This document shows positions 1-10,423 of a DNA stretch of 64,000 nt, piece after piece. The stretch covers positions 620,001 to 684,000 of the forward strand of contig NW_025408671.1 of the NCBI RefSeq assembly GCF_020360975.1. The letters are read 5' to 3'. Both the position numbers and the translations under genes were made by a program. Positions within the stretch are counted from its first letter, which is position 1. Every line of letters starts with the position of its first letter. The DNA is from Hirsutella rhossiliensis (Eukaryota > Ascomycota > Sordariomycetes > Hypocreales > Ophiocordycipitaceae). The notes under the pieces are model-generated. The model was not told where the DNA came from. It worked only from the letters and a program-made list of their open reading frames with translations, and did not search any database.

Positions 1-1224
1 GGCCTGCAGGTCGGCACGGAGCTGCTGGGCAAAGAGCCGGGCCACGGCGAGGTGTAGTGCGCGGTAGACGACGTTGTTGGAAAAGGCGTCGACGGCCGTG
101 GCGTGGCGGCGCTTCCTCGCCTCGTTCCGCCTCTGCTTGATGTCGGGCTTCGCTTTCTCTGTCTTGCCTTCACCGGCGCTTCCGTCTTTCCGGGCCTCCG
201 TGTGCGCCGCCGGGACCGCCTCGTCGGCCGGGTTTTCGGCGCCGGTGCGGGTCGGTCTTCCCCGGCTCCGGTAGCCGTTGGCGGGGGGCCTGGGCGGGAC
301 ACGGCCGGAGCGGCGCGCGCAGCGGTTCCTCATGACGCGCGAGATGATCTCGTCCTCGGCGTTGAGCACGTCGCGAGGGTCGGCCAGGACGTCAAGCTTA
401 CCCCTGACGGCCAGAACGAGGATGTTGAGGAGATCCTTCCAGTAGCCGTGCGCGACTCCGTGCTTGACATCGAGCCTCGTCCAGCCGTCTTCCTCATCGG
501 ACCGCGGGCCCTCCACCAGGACCACGTCCTCGTCGGCCTCGCCAGCCGCCGTCCCCGCCTTCTTCTCAATGACCGGACGGCTCAGCCAGCCCAGGTTGGC
601 GACGAGGGTGAGCGGGTGGTTCTGGGCCAGCCAGCCGGCGGCGCGGTAAAAGCTGCCCCGTGAACCCTTGCCCAGGTGGATGGAGCGCGCGTTGAAGATG
701 AGTTTGAGCGTGGCCGACGGGTCTTCGGCCCACGCGGCGTCGAGCAGTTGCCGCAGCCGAGGCCCGGAGACGACGTCCTCGAGCTCGGCAAAGAGATCGA
801 CCAGAGGGTTGGTGCTCGACCGCAGCGCCACGTCGGCGTTTTCCGTCAGCATCTTGTTAGCCGGAAGGCCGGGCGGGGCCGGCTGATGGCGGTGGTGGTT
901 CACGAGGCCCTGCATGAAGGGTCCCCACGTCTTGGGATCCGTGTCCATGTTGCCGACGGCCTCGTCACCGGCTTGGGTCGCGCCGTCCAGGTCCATGACG
1001 GCCAAGTCATCGCGGACCTTAGCCTCTATCGAGGCAGAGTCGCCACCGAGGGTCGGCGTTTCGGCGCAGGCGTGATCGGGGCGACGCCGGATGAGTTGGT
1101 CAGCCAGGAAACCATCGAAATCGGCTCGCGACTTGGTCAGTGCATCGTGGGCTGGGAAGTCGACGGGGTATGTTGAACGCAGGAACCAGGGCCGCCGGTC
1201 TGCCGCTGACGCCGTAGCCGCCAT
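1..1224 (-). CDS. DUF2828 family protein, 3' end beyond the window
   Basis: The minus strand is open from an ATG at 1224 to base 1, giving 408 codons with no stop; the C terminus lies outside the window. After a variable N terminus (residues 1-95) comes the fungal/plant DUF2828 signature: MLTENADVALRSSTNPLVDL at about 125-144, then LKLIFNARSIHLGKGSRGSF at about 173-192, a tract matching the family's conserved 'residue-rich helix plus RGER-like' region, and NHPLTLVANLGWL. A charged, Arg/Lys-rich insertion follows at about 310-375. DUF2828 proteins usually continue into a von Willebrand A-like fold; that part is not visible here. Biochemical role is unknown. The start is the first in-frame ATG and has G at +4. 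Plus-strand ORFs over this stretch are antisense shadows. The family call is from motif recognition. Confidence 0.8.
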   Translation of the reverse strand, partial: MAATASAADRRPWFLRSTYPVDFPAHDALTKSRADFDGFLADQLIRRRPDHACAETPTLGGDSASIEAKVRDDLAVMDLDGATQAGDEAVGNMDTDPKTWGPFMQGLVNHHRHQPAPPGLPANKMLTENADVALRSSTNPLVDLFAELEDVVSGPRLRQLLDAAWAEDPSATLKLIFNARSIHLGKGSRGSFYRAAGWLAQNHPLTLVANLGWLSRPVIEKKAGTAAGEADEDVVLVEGPRSDEEDGWTRLDVKHGVAHGYWKDLLNILVLAVRGKLDVLADPRDVLNAEDEIISRVMRNRCARRSGRVPPRPPANGYRSRGRPTRTGAENPADEAVPAAHTEARKDGSAGEGKTEKAKPDIKQRRNEARKRRHATAVDAFSNNVVYRALHLAVARLFAQQLRADLQA

Positions 1225-2214
1225 GGAAAGAGGAGGACGCGCCACGATATTGCTCGAGCTGATTCCGCGTCGCTGGACGGCAGTATTCAATGTAAGAATG
1301 AACCGTTGCAATGGAATGGGTAGTTGAGGGGGACTTTGGCTCGGGCGGAAGCCTTTTGATATGCCTGGCCTCCATGCGAGGAGCAAGCGGGAGACAGTCA
1401 TTCGCCGTAGATGTCTGTCAGCCGCGGTATGATATCGGAGCCCTATACTCCATGCATGCATCGGTAGTGGACACTCAATGCCCCAGCTTGCTCGACCGCT
1501 GGGCACATCAACCACGGAAGCTGTTGCACCGACGTCAGAGGCAAAGAGGAGCCGGTGACTCACTGGCCGCGTCTGCCGCGCGCCCATCCACTCACAGCGT
1601 GGGCCTTTTTGCACCAGGCTTTGGCGATCGCCTTGACAGGGTTCAGTAGCCATGCAGCCGGGCCTGGAGGCGGGGGGAAGAGACGAAAGAGGGGAAGGCT
1701 AGCGAGGTGACTTGGAATATCGCTCGATGAACATGAGTCCGGTCAAGACGTGGCTGTTTTGCGTTCCGTGGCCGGTTACTAGAGCCGGCTCCGGTTGAGA
1801 GGGCCGCAGTGGTCCGGGTGAAAAGACAGGCAGAAAGGCATATTTTGTCCTGTTGGCTTGCCGTCCTCTAGTTGCTTGACTGGCTCGCGTCATGCGGCTC
1901 GTTCCATGTTGGAAGATTGCCAGGACGGGAGCCGTGGCCCCTTGTCCTGTACAGTTTGCAGGTCTTCCAGTCATTACTAAAGTGCAGCTCGACGTGGGCA
2001 TATACACGTAGCCAGGGTCTATCAAGATGTACAAGTCCAAACTTTACCTTCTCCTTCTTTCGCTATCGCCGTCATGGTTGAAATATCTGTAGTCGGGCTC
2101 AGTGGCGAACAGGAAACCGATTTGAACAGCAGTCGGCCATGGTTGAATCCATCGTCCCCGTCGTCTTGGCCGTGTTCGTCTTTGGCAGTCGTGACATCGT
2201 CATCGTCGCCATCA
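1225..2214. other. Intergenic, no gene recognised
   Basis: This 990-base gap lies between the start of the DUF2828 gene and the stop of the HPP-family gene, both on minus. It would hold the DUF2828 promoter and the HPP 3' untranslated region. Short ORFs at 1311-1649 (plus) and 1699-2040 (minus) show no motif and were not called. Composition is ordinary and no repeat was seen. Confidence 0.5.
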
Positions 2215-3456
2215 TCATAACCGGAAACTCATGGACTCGAGCAGCTGCACCTCCTCCTGCGTCAGAAACATGTGCTCCGGCACGATGACCTGCCCCCGCC
2301 GAATAACCACCTCGGCCTTGCCGCGTCCGGCATTATCGTCCGCGTCCCGCCGGCGTCCCGATTCTTTACCGCCGTCTCCGTCGCTCTCGCCCGTCTGCTG
2401 GCTCGAGCCGCCGCCCACGACGGTCCTCTCCTCGTCGTCGTTGCCCGTCTCCTCGTCATCCGGCCGGCGCCGGTGTGGCCGACGCCGGCGCCGCGGCCCT
2501 TGCTCCCCCTCCCCCCCCTCCCCCCCCCTCACAAACGCCGGCTCCGTCTGCCGCAGATCCAGGGGCGTCCACCAGTACATGGGGAAGCGGCGCTCGAGGT
2601 TGTTGACGACCAGCGCAATGGCCAGCATCAGCGCGCAGCCCAGCATCATGACGGGCACCAGCAGCCAGCCGACGGCGACGAGGTTGACGTCGACGACGGC
2701 CAGCAGCGCCGTGGCGCCCGCCGGCGGATGCACCGTCTTGGTCAAGGCCATGAGCGCCGTCGCCGAGGCGCAGGCCAGAGCGCCGCCCACCCAGCGCAGC
2801 TCCTGGAAGCTGCTGCTGAGCTGGAAAAGCTTGGCAATGGCCACGCCGGCCACCGTGGCAATGAGCTGGCCCGCAATGGCGTTGCGCGGCTGCGCCAAGG
2901 GCGACTCTATGGCGTAGAACTCGAGCACGGCCGCGGCTCCCTGTCAAGCCTCGTGTTAGACTGGCGATTGTGGCTCTCTCGACATCGAAAGGACCCGTTC
3001 CTCGTGCCCCCCCTTTGTCCAACCCTGATGCTGGACTAGCAATGGTTGAGACATGAGAAACGCAACGAGAGCCTATCAATGGCGGGAGGAGAAGCATGGA
3101 GGCTTGGCGGTCATTCAGCCACCAAACACGAGGGCACAGCCTGCAAGGAAACAAGATGAAAGGACTGCACGTACAAACGAGCCCACAATCATGGGCACGC
3201 CGCGCGCCTCAAACAGCGGCACGCGGCTTGTGACGGCCTCGATGACGAGGATGGAGCACAGGATGCCGACAAAGGCCCAGAATATGGGCATGAGGTTGCC
3301 CGTCTCCTGCGGCTTCGTCTTGCGGTGGCCCAGGAAGTGCGCCACGGGGTACGGCAGGATAGGCCATGGCGGCGACGGCACGAGGGGGTTGAGGAAGCGG
3401 TCAATATCCAGGTTCCACGTCCGGTGCCGCATGTTTGTCTGTGCTGTTGTTGCCAT
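2215..3456 (-). CDS. HPP-family integral membrane protein, two exons
   Basis: Two exons on minus: 3456..3175 and 2940..2215, joined across an intron at 2941..3174. The intron has a GTACGT donor, a CTAAC branch-like site near 2956 and a TTGACAG acceptor. Splicing is in phase 0 and rebuilds the segment VPMIVGSF-GAAAVLEFYAIE typical of the family, giving about 335 residues. The N-terminal TWNLDIDRFLNPLVPSPPW and PVAHFLGHR are fungal HPP hallmarks. About five to six hydrophobic segments follow, with the naming motif in KTVHPPAGATALLAVVDVN. The tail is hydrophilic, low-complexity and Arg/Glu/Gly-rich, then closes with a conserved-looking VPEHMFLTQEEVQLLE. HPP proteins are poorly characterised membrane proteins; plastid relatives move nitrite. 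The first ATG (MATTAQ) is chosen because the ORF's upstream extension starts only at TTG. Confidence 0.85.
2941..3174 (-). other. Intron of the HPP-family gene
   Basis: This 234-nt intron is inferred from the GTACGT donor at 3174, the TTGACAG acceptor at 2941 and exact restoration of a conserved membrane segment across the junction. Both exon ORFs otherwise run into non-homologous sequence. Confidence 0.8.
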
Positions 3457-3988
3457 TGTTGTTGTTGGTTCTGTTGTTTTGTTTTCGGCCAACGACGGCC
3501 AGAAGGGTTGACGGAGAGGATTTCACGGCGTCCTCCGGCCGAGTCGTCGTCGGCGACGGGAGCAGGACAAGCGTCCGTCGCAATCAGAGCGGGAGCGAGC
3601 CCGGGCTTGGGCCTGCCTGGTGTGTCTTGGCTTCCCCGGCGGCTGTCCTCGGGGGTCGAGGTGTGGAGCAGGAAAGGGGGGAAAGGGCGGAGGGGGCAGA
3701 GTCGAAGGCATCAAGAATGGCGGCAGGACCCGGGCAGTGCGAGAGAGTGTGTGAGAGAGGGAAGGGAAGGAATGGAAAGAAACAAGCAAGAGGAAATAAT
3801 GTCAGTGATGGATCCGGAAGCGGCCGCTCAGGCCCCCAACCCTGGAAACCCACGGGGGACCGACTCTTTCACAACCCATGACAGCAGCGCGGGCCCTCGA
3901 GATGCTACGGATAGGGGGGGCCACCCCTGCCTTGTGTAAGAGAGGAATAGCCAGGAACGAATGAGGATTGGGGCCGAGAGGCGAGGCG
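3457..3988. other. HPP gene upstream region
   Basis: This is the upstream region of the HPP-family gene. It includes a run of GTT/GTTGTT triplets near 3440-3480, which fits an A/C-rich 5' leader on minus, and a purine-rich tract (GGGAAGGGAAGG-like) near 3670-3800. Overlapping ORFs on both strands have biased low-complexity translations and no recognisable domain. No separate gene is called. Confidence 0.4.
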
Positions 3989-4987
3989 TCATTGATGGGT
4001 TCGAGACAAATGTGGGCTGCTGTGGAGGGGATCGGGGTGGAGAAACGGAGATGCTTCTTTTTCGTTCCTTTGTATCTTCCTTTTTGCGTTTACTTCGCAC
4101 TCTGCATGCAGATTTCTCTCAATTCCAGCTGCCCATTCGTCGTTGAGCATGCTCTTCATCCCGTCCCTTCCGGGCAATCGTGGCGGCCTGTCAAGCACGC
4201 GTCTTGGAAACCTTGTTTCTTTTTGCATGCACGCACGCACCTGAAGGGCGTCTGATGCTCTCCGTCCGGCGCGAGGCGGACCGGCGATTGCTCGGGAATC
4301 CGGCATCGTGGACTGTGGACGGGGGCCAGACAGGATGAAACCACAAGAGCCGAGCGAGCCCGGCAAGCTTGGGATGACGAGGGAGCAGCCGCACGCCAGG
4401 CGGCTGTCAATGAGCCTGGTCGGGGGATGACGAGAGTTTCGTTTCATTGATCCTGACTTACAAGTAGAGACGAGCCCCTTGTCCCGGCACGCACACACAT
4501 TAGCCCCCTCCCTCCTCAAGACCCCCGCCATGGTCGTCGAGACGGCGGTGAGGAGCGCAGCCATCAACTCGGCCCCCCTGTTGCAAGAAAAAGGCTGCGT
4601 GCCCTCGCATCCCGCCTGCACGACCATGTCGGCCAATGACTCTGGCTCGCCCAGGCAGCAGATAACGGGGCTGCCGTCCAGCGACCCGACATCGCACGAT
4701 CCAGAAAAGAAGCTTCTTTTGCCCATCTGCAAGGAAACAAGACCGACTCCATCCACGCCGTTCCACGAACCCTGTCCATGTCTGGTGTATGTCGTTCCCG
4801 ACCCCACGATGCTCTGCTTCAAGGCTACAAACGACGCTCGGCATGTCACAGGGTTGGAGGAGGATAACCCAATCATGGGCTTGGCAACGTGCAGGCTCCG
4901 TGCCAAGCTCTTTTCTATGCAAGACAGCTTGAATTGGCCGGAACCGTGGCCGCCGAGGCTGGACCGCTCAGTCCGAGGCCAGCCCAT
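3989..4987 (-). CDS. Hypothetical long ORF, doubtful
   Basis: An ATG-initiated ORF of 332 codons on minus; I recognise no family. The product is rich in Ser, Gly, Arg and Cys, with no clear signal peptide, membrane segment or repeat. A second long ORF, ATG at 4530 to 5186 (218 codons), lies opposite on plus, so at most one is likely real. The length exceeds what is expected by chance at this GC content. It sits in the region upstream of the HPP gene, so it could instead be a non-coding leader or promoter. Reported only because of its length. Confidence 0.2.
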   Translation of the reverse strand: MGWPRTERSSLGGHGSGQFKLSCIEKSLARSLHVAKPMIGLSSSNPVTCRASFVALKQSIVGSGTTYTRHGQGSWNGVDGVGLVSLQMGKRSFFSGSCDVGSLDGSPVICCLGEPESLADMVVQAGCEGTQPFSCNRGAELMAALLTAVSTTMAGVLRREGANVCACRDKGLVSTCKSGSMKRNSRHPPTRLIDSRLACGCSLVIPSLPGSLGSCGFILSGPRPQSTMPDSRAIAGPPRAGRRASDALQVRACMQKETRFPRRVLDRPPRLPGRDGMKSMLNDEWAAGIERNLHAECEVNAKRKIQRNEKEASPFLHPDPLHSSPHLSRTHQ

Positions 4988-6256
4988 CCCGATGCCGTGC
5001 CATGCTTGGCCCTGCAGCCCCAGACTTGGTCAGCTTGCACGTCTGCACTCTCACACTTGCAGGACGCATGCTTATAGGCGACCTGCGATAAACTCTGTTG
5101 CTGCCGGTTCCTGGTGGCAACCGATTGCGTGCTTCTTTGTCACTCCTCTCCTCTCCGACTGCATGCACGTGGCATCGATGGCATGAAGTGAAGCGGCGAA
5201 TAGAAAGTAAGAGAGCCAAGTAAACCCCTAGCCGTAAATGTTGAATCGAAGTTAAACAGGACGTACTAGAAGTAGATGTGCAATGTCCCGCGCGATAGCG
5301 ACGAGCGTGTAGTCAAGAATCTCGGAGCGTTGAGTTGTCAGACGCCACCGCGACAACCAGTAACAAATAATGTAATTATAGTTGCCCACTCAACTGGTTT
5401 GCAACCGAGCTCAGTAATCTCTCACGAATCATGAAGAAAGGCACCCGCGAGTGGGTGGGTCTTGATGAATCCCAACGACGCCGTCTCTCCTCGCCTCATG
5501 ACTCCGCTTCTTGTCTTTTGTGTTACCAGCCTTGATTGCTTCCTCCATCATCGCGAGATCGTGCAACCAGCGGCCTCTTTGGAAAGCAAACATGAAGCAC
5601 GACTGAAGCGGCCAGTAAGCGAGTCGCTTGGCGTGAGCAGCATGGGGGAAGCTGTTCAGCAGTTGATAGTGATGTTTGTCAACCTCATTTGCTCTTCCCC
5701 ACGCAGGTCTGGGATTCCATACGCTTCATCACCTAATCAAGGCCCCTTCAACCTGTCCGTCGACCCGTGCATGCTGGCCCGGCTGTCAACGCTGCTCCAA
5801 CCACCATTCATCAGCCCACCTCGGCTTCTCTCGCCGTGCTCTGACACACGCACCTTCAACTCCAGCTTTCCAACTTCTTTGCCTGGGCCTCCTCCGTTTT
5901 GTTCACAGCCGTTCCAGTCTGCACTAGCTCGTCAACCGAGCTCTCCCTTCAAGGAACACCTTCTATTCCCGCCTTCTGCCCAATGCATCGCCTCTCTGCC
6001 TCATTCTCAGCGTTTGCTCGTCCAGACTGCGCATCTCTTCCATCGCCAACAAGCCCGCGATTTCTTTCCTGCACCATCTTCCCTTTCCTTGTCTCTTGAC
6101 GCTCGCACGCGCGAGTTGCATCTCTCTTCTGCCACAACAGACAACCGGATCGCCCACCTCGGCGGCTTCTTTTCCCTCCAAATAACCTTCAACCTTGCAC
6201 CTAAATCTTGATATCATTTCCATCTCGACAGGCCGCTCGCCGTGAGACGATTTATA
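4988..6256. promoter_or_regulatory. Upstream region of the RRM-like gene, pyrimidine-rich
   Basis: This region precedes the plus-strand RRM-like gene. From about 5700 to 6230 the plus strand is strongly C/T-rich (repeated CTTC, TCTC and CCTC runs), typical of promoters and 5' leaders of filamentous fungal genes. A plus ORF from ATG 5465 to 6211 spans it, but its Pro/Ser/Leu-rich translation looks like read-through of pyrimidine tracts, so it is not called a gene. No discrete operator was identified. Confidence 0.4.
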
Positions 6257-8179
6257 ATGTCCCGACCGTCTCCGCTTGATCTGAATCCCCAGGAACCTCA
6301 CCCCGGCTCGGGCAGAAAGGGAGTCCGTGACAGCTCAGAAGACGCGCCGCCACAAGAGCTCGCGTCCGAGCTCTTCTCACAAGCTCGCCATGTCAAGGAA
6401 CTCTTGATCTGCCAGAAGGCACATGTTCAGCTGCTGGTATCCGCCACTGTACGCAAAAATGTCCTCGCCTTTGAGTGTCCTCCATGGAAGATGATGGGAC
6501 GTTTCTGACCAAGCCATGCTGCGCCTCTGTGATTCTTATAGCACAGCGCAGCCGACCTATCGTCCCATATGCCGCAGCACCCGGGTATTGTTGCGGTGTC
6601 GACGCTTCGGGGCATGGCCACCGCCCTCTCATGGTCGGTCGAATCCGCCCTGGATTTCGCCGATCGGTTCGTCAAGGACGTCGAGGTGCCAAAGAGGGCC
6701 GAGGGGGTGGACGCGAGTGGGGAGCAGCAGAGTGAGGAACCGGGGAGCGCCATTGCTTCGGATCCTGCGCCTTTCGGATCGCGCTCCTCACGCTGGAGCC
6801 GTCTTTCAGGCTATAGCAATCCGCGCTGGAGCGGCTCATGCGTGATCCCGTTATCCAGCGAGGATCCCTTTGTCGACGCGCTTCCTGCCAAGTCTGACGG
6901 CAGATCTCATCTCCAGCCCTACGTCCCCGATTACCACCCCGATGTTGCGTCCCTGCAGTCGCCAAGGATCTCTATGGGTCCATTGACGCCATATGCTGGC
7001 AGCAGGCGTGTCGTCTTGGATAACCTGCCGCCTAGTATCGGAGTCACCCAGGTCCTCCGTGCCATCAGCTGCTATGGGGGCGTCATGGCCGCGACCGTCG
7101 TGCCCGATTGCGGATCCGGGGGCGTCACAAAGTCGGCCGTGGTCGAGTTTGTCTATGCCGTCTCGGCCGAGCGCTTTGCCGACCATTGCGAGCGAAACGC
7201 TCTGGCGTTCGCTGCCGAGGACGGCTCTATCTACGAGGCCTACGTATGGCTGGTTCAGACGGCGTCGTTCGGCTACACGGCACGGGATCATGGCTTCTTA
7301 ACCAGTGGCGTCACCCGAGCCATTGCCCTTGGCGGGTTTCCCGTCGACGCTGTTTGGGACCTACTCACTCTTCTTAGAACCTATGCCGTATCGGAAGTTC
7401 TGACGGACCGCTTGGATGCCGTGGTCCTGGAGTTTGCCTCTCTCTTCGAGGCTGACCGAGCGCATAGGCTTATCAAGTGGGAGTGGCCAGGGCTCCACGT
7501 CGGATTTATTGACGACTCGTCCCAGGGGAGCGGGTTCAGGGCTGCCATAATAGGCCACGTTTCCCCAAGCCATCTCGAGGAAAGATGGAACTGCGCGCCT
7601 TACAACGAGCGCACCCTCGCGCACTATCGCGCCGCCAGAGCGTCGGACCAAGCCCGGCAGCAGGAGAAACAGGGACCGATGCCCCGGCGTGCCAGCCCGG
7701 GTGCGACGGAAAAGCTCGCCAGGTGCTACGACGTCTCGCCATCCGAACTATCCTCGTACCTCGCCGAGCGCGACGTGTTCCCAGACACCGAGTATCGCAT
7801 CATAGGAAGCACAATCAGGCTGACGCGCCGGGCATGGAGCTGGAAGGTGCACGCCGACGACGACCTCAAGCTGCTCATGGCCAACACGCTGCACGAGCCC
7901 GAGTGGGCCGACGAATGGGACCAGCACTTTGCCGCGCTCGGCGCCGTCAACCTGCGCACCTGGGAGCGGTACGGCATGCTGGCGCGACACCGCCGTCGCA
8001 AGGCCGCCGAGCAGGGCATCGAGGGCTGGCGTGTGCCGCAGTGCGAGGCAAAGTGCGAGTGGGGATGCTGCGATATCAGGGCCTTGGCGGTCCCGGATGT
8101 GGTGAAGCAGTATTTCGAAGGCAGCAACTCACGCCCGCCGGCCTCGTCGAACGGCGCTTCCAAAGAGCAACGGACGTGA
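6257..8179 (+). CDS. RRM-like domain protein, two exons
   Basis: Exon 1 is 6257..6448 (64 codons from ATG) and exon 2 is 6542..8179, giving about 609 residues. The intron 6449..6541 has GTACGC, a TTCTGAC branch-like element near 6505 and a TATAG acceptor. It is phase 0, and the in-frame TAG that closes exon 2 upstream is exactly the acceptor, which supports splicing. Exon 2 alone has an ATG at 6569 as an alternative start. At about residues 219-300 lies an RRM-like fold: an RNP2-like RRVVLDNLPPSIGVTQVLRA, then a YGGVMAATVV strand. The rest is alpha-helical and charged, with a Trp- and Cys-containing C-terminal part (WKVHADDDLKLL, EAKCEWGCCDIRAL). Probably an RNA-binding protein of unknown target; no ortholog is recognised. 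Confidence 0.6.
6449..6541 (+). other. Predicted intron of the RRM-like gene
   Basis: A 93-nt GTACGC...TATAG interval with a CTGAC branch-like site. It joins two ORFs in phase 0; no other nearby AG keeps the frame from this donor. Not tested by transcripts. Confidence 0.6.
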
Positions 8180-8439
8180 CGAGACAGTGAGGACGAGGCT
8201 CTTGGCTCCGGCAGCGGAAGCGGCCGTCGAGGGGAACGGCCGCCGCCAGGGTGGCGAGGCACATTGGAAGGGACAAAAGGTAGAAAATAAAGGAGAGGCC
8301 GAGAGAGCAAGTCGGCAGAGAATAGACACATACGTTGCCGTGCCTCGGAGCACCAGTCCTGCGAAGGTGACGGGCAGCCAAGGAGGTGGTGCTGCTCCAT
8401 CGTGGCCTGTAGACATTGGGAGTAGTAAACCGGGCTGGC

Positions 8440-9066
8440 CTAGCGCACTAACGTTATGTCAGCAGCAACCCTCCAACCTTGCACCCCGTTGGCTAGACGC
8501 ACAGTGAGGACCTCGAGGGGAGACGACGATAACTTATTTACCCAATTGAGGTTCGCCACAGATGAGCCCGAGGACGACTCTAACGCTGGTCTGGTTGGCG
8601 AGCTGCTGCCAACCTGCATGGTCGTAGATGAGACATGGCCTTCACGCTGTGTCGCCGGCCGTCTTTCTCGTGTAGATCTATCCGGTGTCGTAGTAATAAC
8701 CTGTTTTTCTGCTTGCAGAAGCCGGGCGAGCGCGGCCCAGATATAGCCGAGACCGTCTGGCTGATGCTGCTGAACAATCTGGGGCTCATACATTTCTCTG
8801 AGGCTGACAGTTGGCCCGTGAACCAGACGGTCGATGTAGGCATGGACTCCCCTTGTAGAGTCTGGGAAGAAGTCGGCCAAGAGGGCGAGGTGCCTCTGGG
8901 GTTTAGTGCAGATGACTCGGCTCGCAAATAAGTGCGCAGTACCCCAGCGACCGACACCACCCTTAAAGTCATTCGACTTGTAAAGAGAATCGAAACTATC
9001 CGGCCCTTGACGCGACGCATACTTATCAAAGCGGATTTTGCTAGTGACGTTATCGTAATAGGCCAT
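8440..9066 (-). CDS. Hypothetical protein
   Basis: A 208-codon ORF on minus from the ATG at 9066 (MAYYDNVTSKIRFDKY). The ORF continues upstream only with TTG, and that upstream stretch is a repeat-derived Arg/Leu/Pro segment, so the ATG is preferred. The first 120 residues look like a folded domain (FDKYASRQGPDSFDSLYKSN, then ALLADFFPDSTRGVHAYIDR). The last 80 are Ser/Thr/Arg-rich and probably disordered. It converges with the RRM-like gene, whose stop is 260 bases away. No family is recognised. It could be a full small gene or a truncated one, because decayed genes begin just upstream. Confidence 0.45.
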   Translation of the reverse strand: MAYYDNVTSKIRFDKYASRQGPDSFDSLYKSNDFKGGVGRWGTAHLFASRVICTKPQRHLALLADFFPDSTRGVHAYIDRLVHGPTVSLREMYEPQIVQQHQPDGLGYIWAALARLLQAEKQVITTTPDRSTRERRPATQREGHVSSTTMQVGSSSPTRPALESSSGSSVANLNWVNKLSSSPLEVLTVRLANGVQGWRVAADITLVR

Positions 9067-9087
9067 GACAACAATCGGCGGCAGACA

Positions 9088-9125
9088 GGGCAGACGAAGC
9101 AGACGAGGTAGACGGAACAGACGAG
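9088..9125. repeat. Short degenerate tandem repeat
   Basis: Imperfect iterations of a 9-10 base unit of the form CAGACGARG run just upstream of the hypothetical gene's ATG. They would encode Arg/Leu repeats on minus, which is why the upstream ORF extension was not accepted as coding. Confidence 0.5.
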
Positions 9126-9484
9126 GCGCGTACTGTGGAGGCTCTGCGGCAAGAATTCTTGATAAATCGGGATGCAAAACGACCTGAACTCAATCTCATA
9201 GCTCAACTCAAGGCTGGGCGGACAAGTTCGACCTGCCCGTTCATAGACTGCCATGCCAAGCAGGCTTTATAGCTCACAATAGTCCTGCATGCCGTTGCCT
9301 AATTGGTTAACTGATGCATCTTCGGATACATGGCAAAGTGGGCCTTGAGAAGCGCTTTGAGAAGATGGACGTGTGACGTGTCGAACGTGAACGACGTGCA
9401 AAAGGTCTATTGGGCAGAGATTGTCGGAAGAATTGGGAGTCCCGCATATAAGCGCCCGACTTGCATACGTCTGCCTTGCTTGGT

Positions 9485-10200
9485 TTTGCGGCCCCCACAA
9501 TCACGGACCTCCCCCCTTAGTGAAGAGCAATCTGAAGAGGATGTTAACGCTGTCTACGACATGGTGACGACGTATCTTCAGGGTTCTCGAACGATAATTC
9601 TCGCAGTCTTGGGGTCTTGAGCGAGCAATGCTATGGCAAATCAAACAATCATCAAACTGGCAAGGAAACACGACCCCCAAGGCCAGCGAACGGTCGGGAT
9701 AATCACCAAACCGGACCTGATCAATCAGGGTGCCGAAGCCAAGGCTGCGCTTGTCACCAAGAACCTGGACAACATCAATCTTAAATTAACTCTAAAACCC
9801 TAAGAAGCAGGTTCGTCCGATCTGCCTCGTCACCAACGAGTAGGTCCCGTTTCAAACACCCTACAAATAGGCATACTTCCACACCAGAGGGAAGGAACTG
9901 CCGGGGAACTATAACTCTGCACTTCTGGCTGAGATTTTCCGTGAACAATCCCGGCGCTGGGCCAACATTGCTGAGCACACATTCACGATGTCCTGGGCAT
10001 CGTGTCTCAATGGACCAATTGCGCTGTCGAAAGTCTGATTCAGGAAGAAAGGTTGCGTAGCAAAATAGACATAATATTGCGAGAGTAGCTTGGTATTGCC
10101 GAAAAGCTTGCATTAGGAAAACTCGAAACGCTCGTAGAGGACGAGCAACGAGGGTGGTGGTCAGCTTAACCACATACTCACTATTAACGGCCTAGGAGAC
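9485..10200 (+). pseudogene. Dynamin-family GTPase relic
   Basis: Plus-strand translation recovers successive pieces of a fungal dynamin-like GTPase. A damaged G3 element (TITDLPP where DLPG is expected) is at about 9500. SEEQSEEDVNAVYDMVTTYL then SRTIILAV leads to an in-frame TGA at 9618, followed by ANQTIIKLARKHDPQGQRTV and the G4 motif TKPDL with AALVTKNLDNIN, up to about 9790. After a gap, in another frame, stalk residues RGKELPGNYNSALLAEIFRE lie at about 9886-9975. Then in a third frame come GIVSQWTNCAVESLIQEERL and KLETLVEDEQR, to about 10170. The P-loop half was not found upstream. At least two frameshifts, two stops and internal deletions make it non-functional. The family match is clear; the original gene's role is unknown. 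Confidence 0.75.
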
Positions 10201-10423
10201 CGGCACTGTATTTTATCCACCCCCTTTCCTTTCCCCCACAGGTACAAGCGTGAAGTACCAAAGGGCAGACGAAGCCCGATCAACGCAGAAGTCAGGGACG
10301 AGAACGACCGCCCTGCACGCGCCTTTTACACTCACGTTTTCGACCCTTTCGCTCTCTAATTCTCATTCTATCCAGATCTTGGATCTGAAATCAACCCGCC
10401 GTATCCGGTATCATTTGTCGAAG

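Noticed and set aside
103..663. Plus-strand ORFs over 74-1176
   Set aside because: They are antisense to the DUF2828 frame, start at GTG or similar codons and give Arg/Val-biased translations without motifs.
2231..3039. Plus-strand ORFs of 228 and 255 codons
   Set aside because: Antisense shadows of the HPP-family gene, which has clear conserved motifs on minus.
5465..6211. Plus ORF of about 248 codons before the RRM-like gene
   Set aside because: Runs through a C/T-rich leader; the Pro/Ser/Leu translation has no domain and the region is better explained as promoter and 5' UTR.
9781..10173. Minus ORF of 130 codons
   Set aside because: It is antisense to the dynamin relic, whose plus-strand translation carries recognisable stalk motifs.
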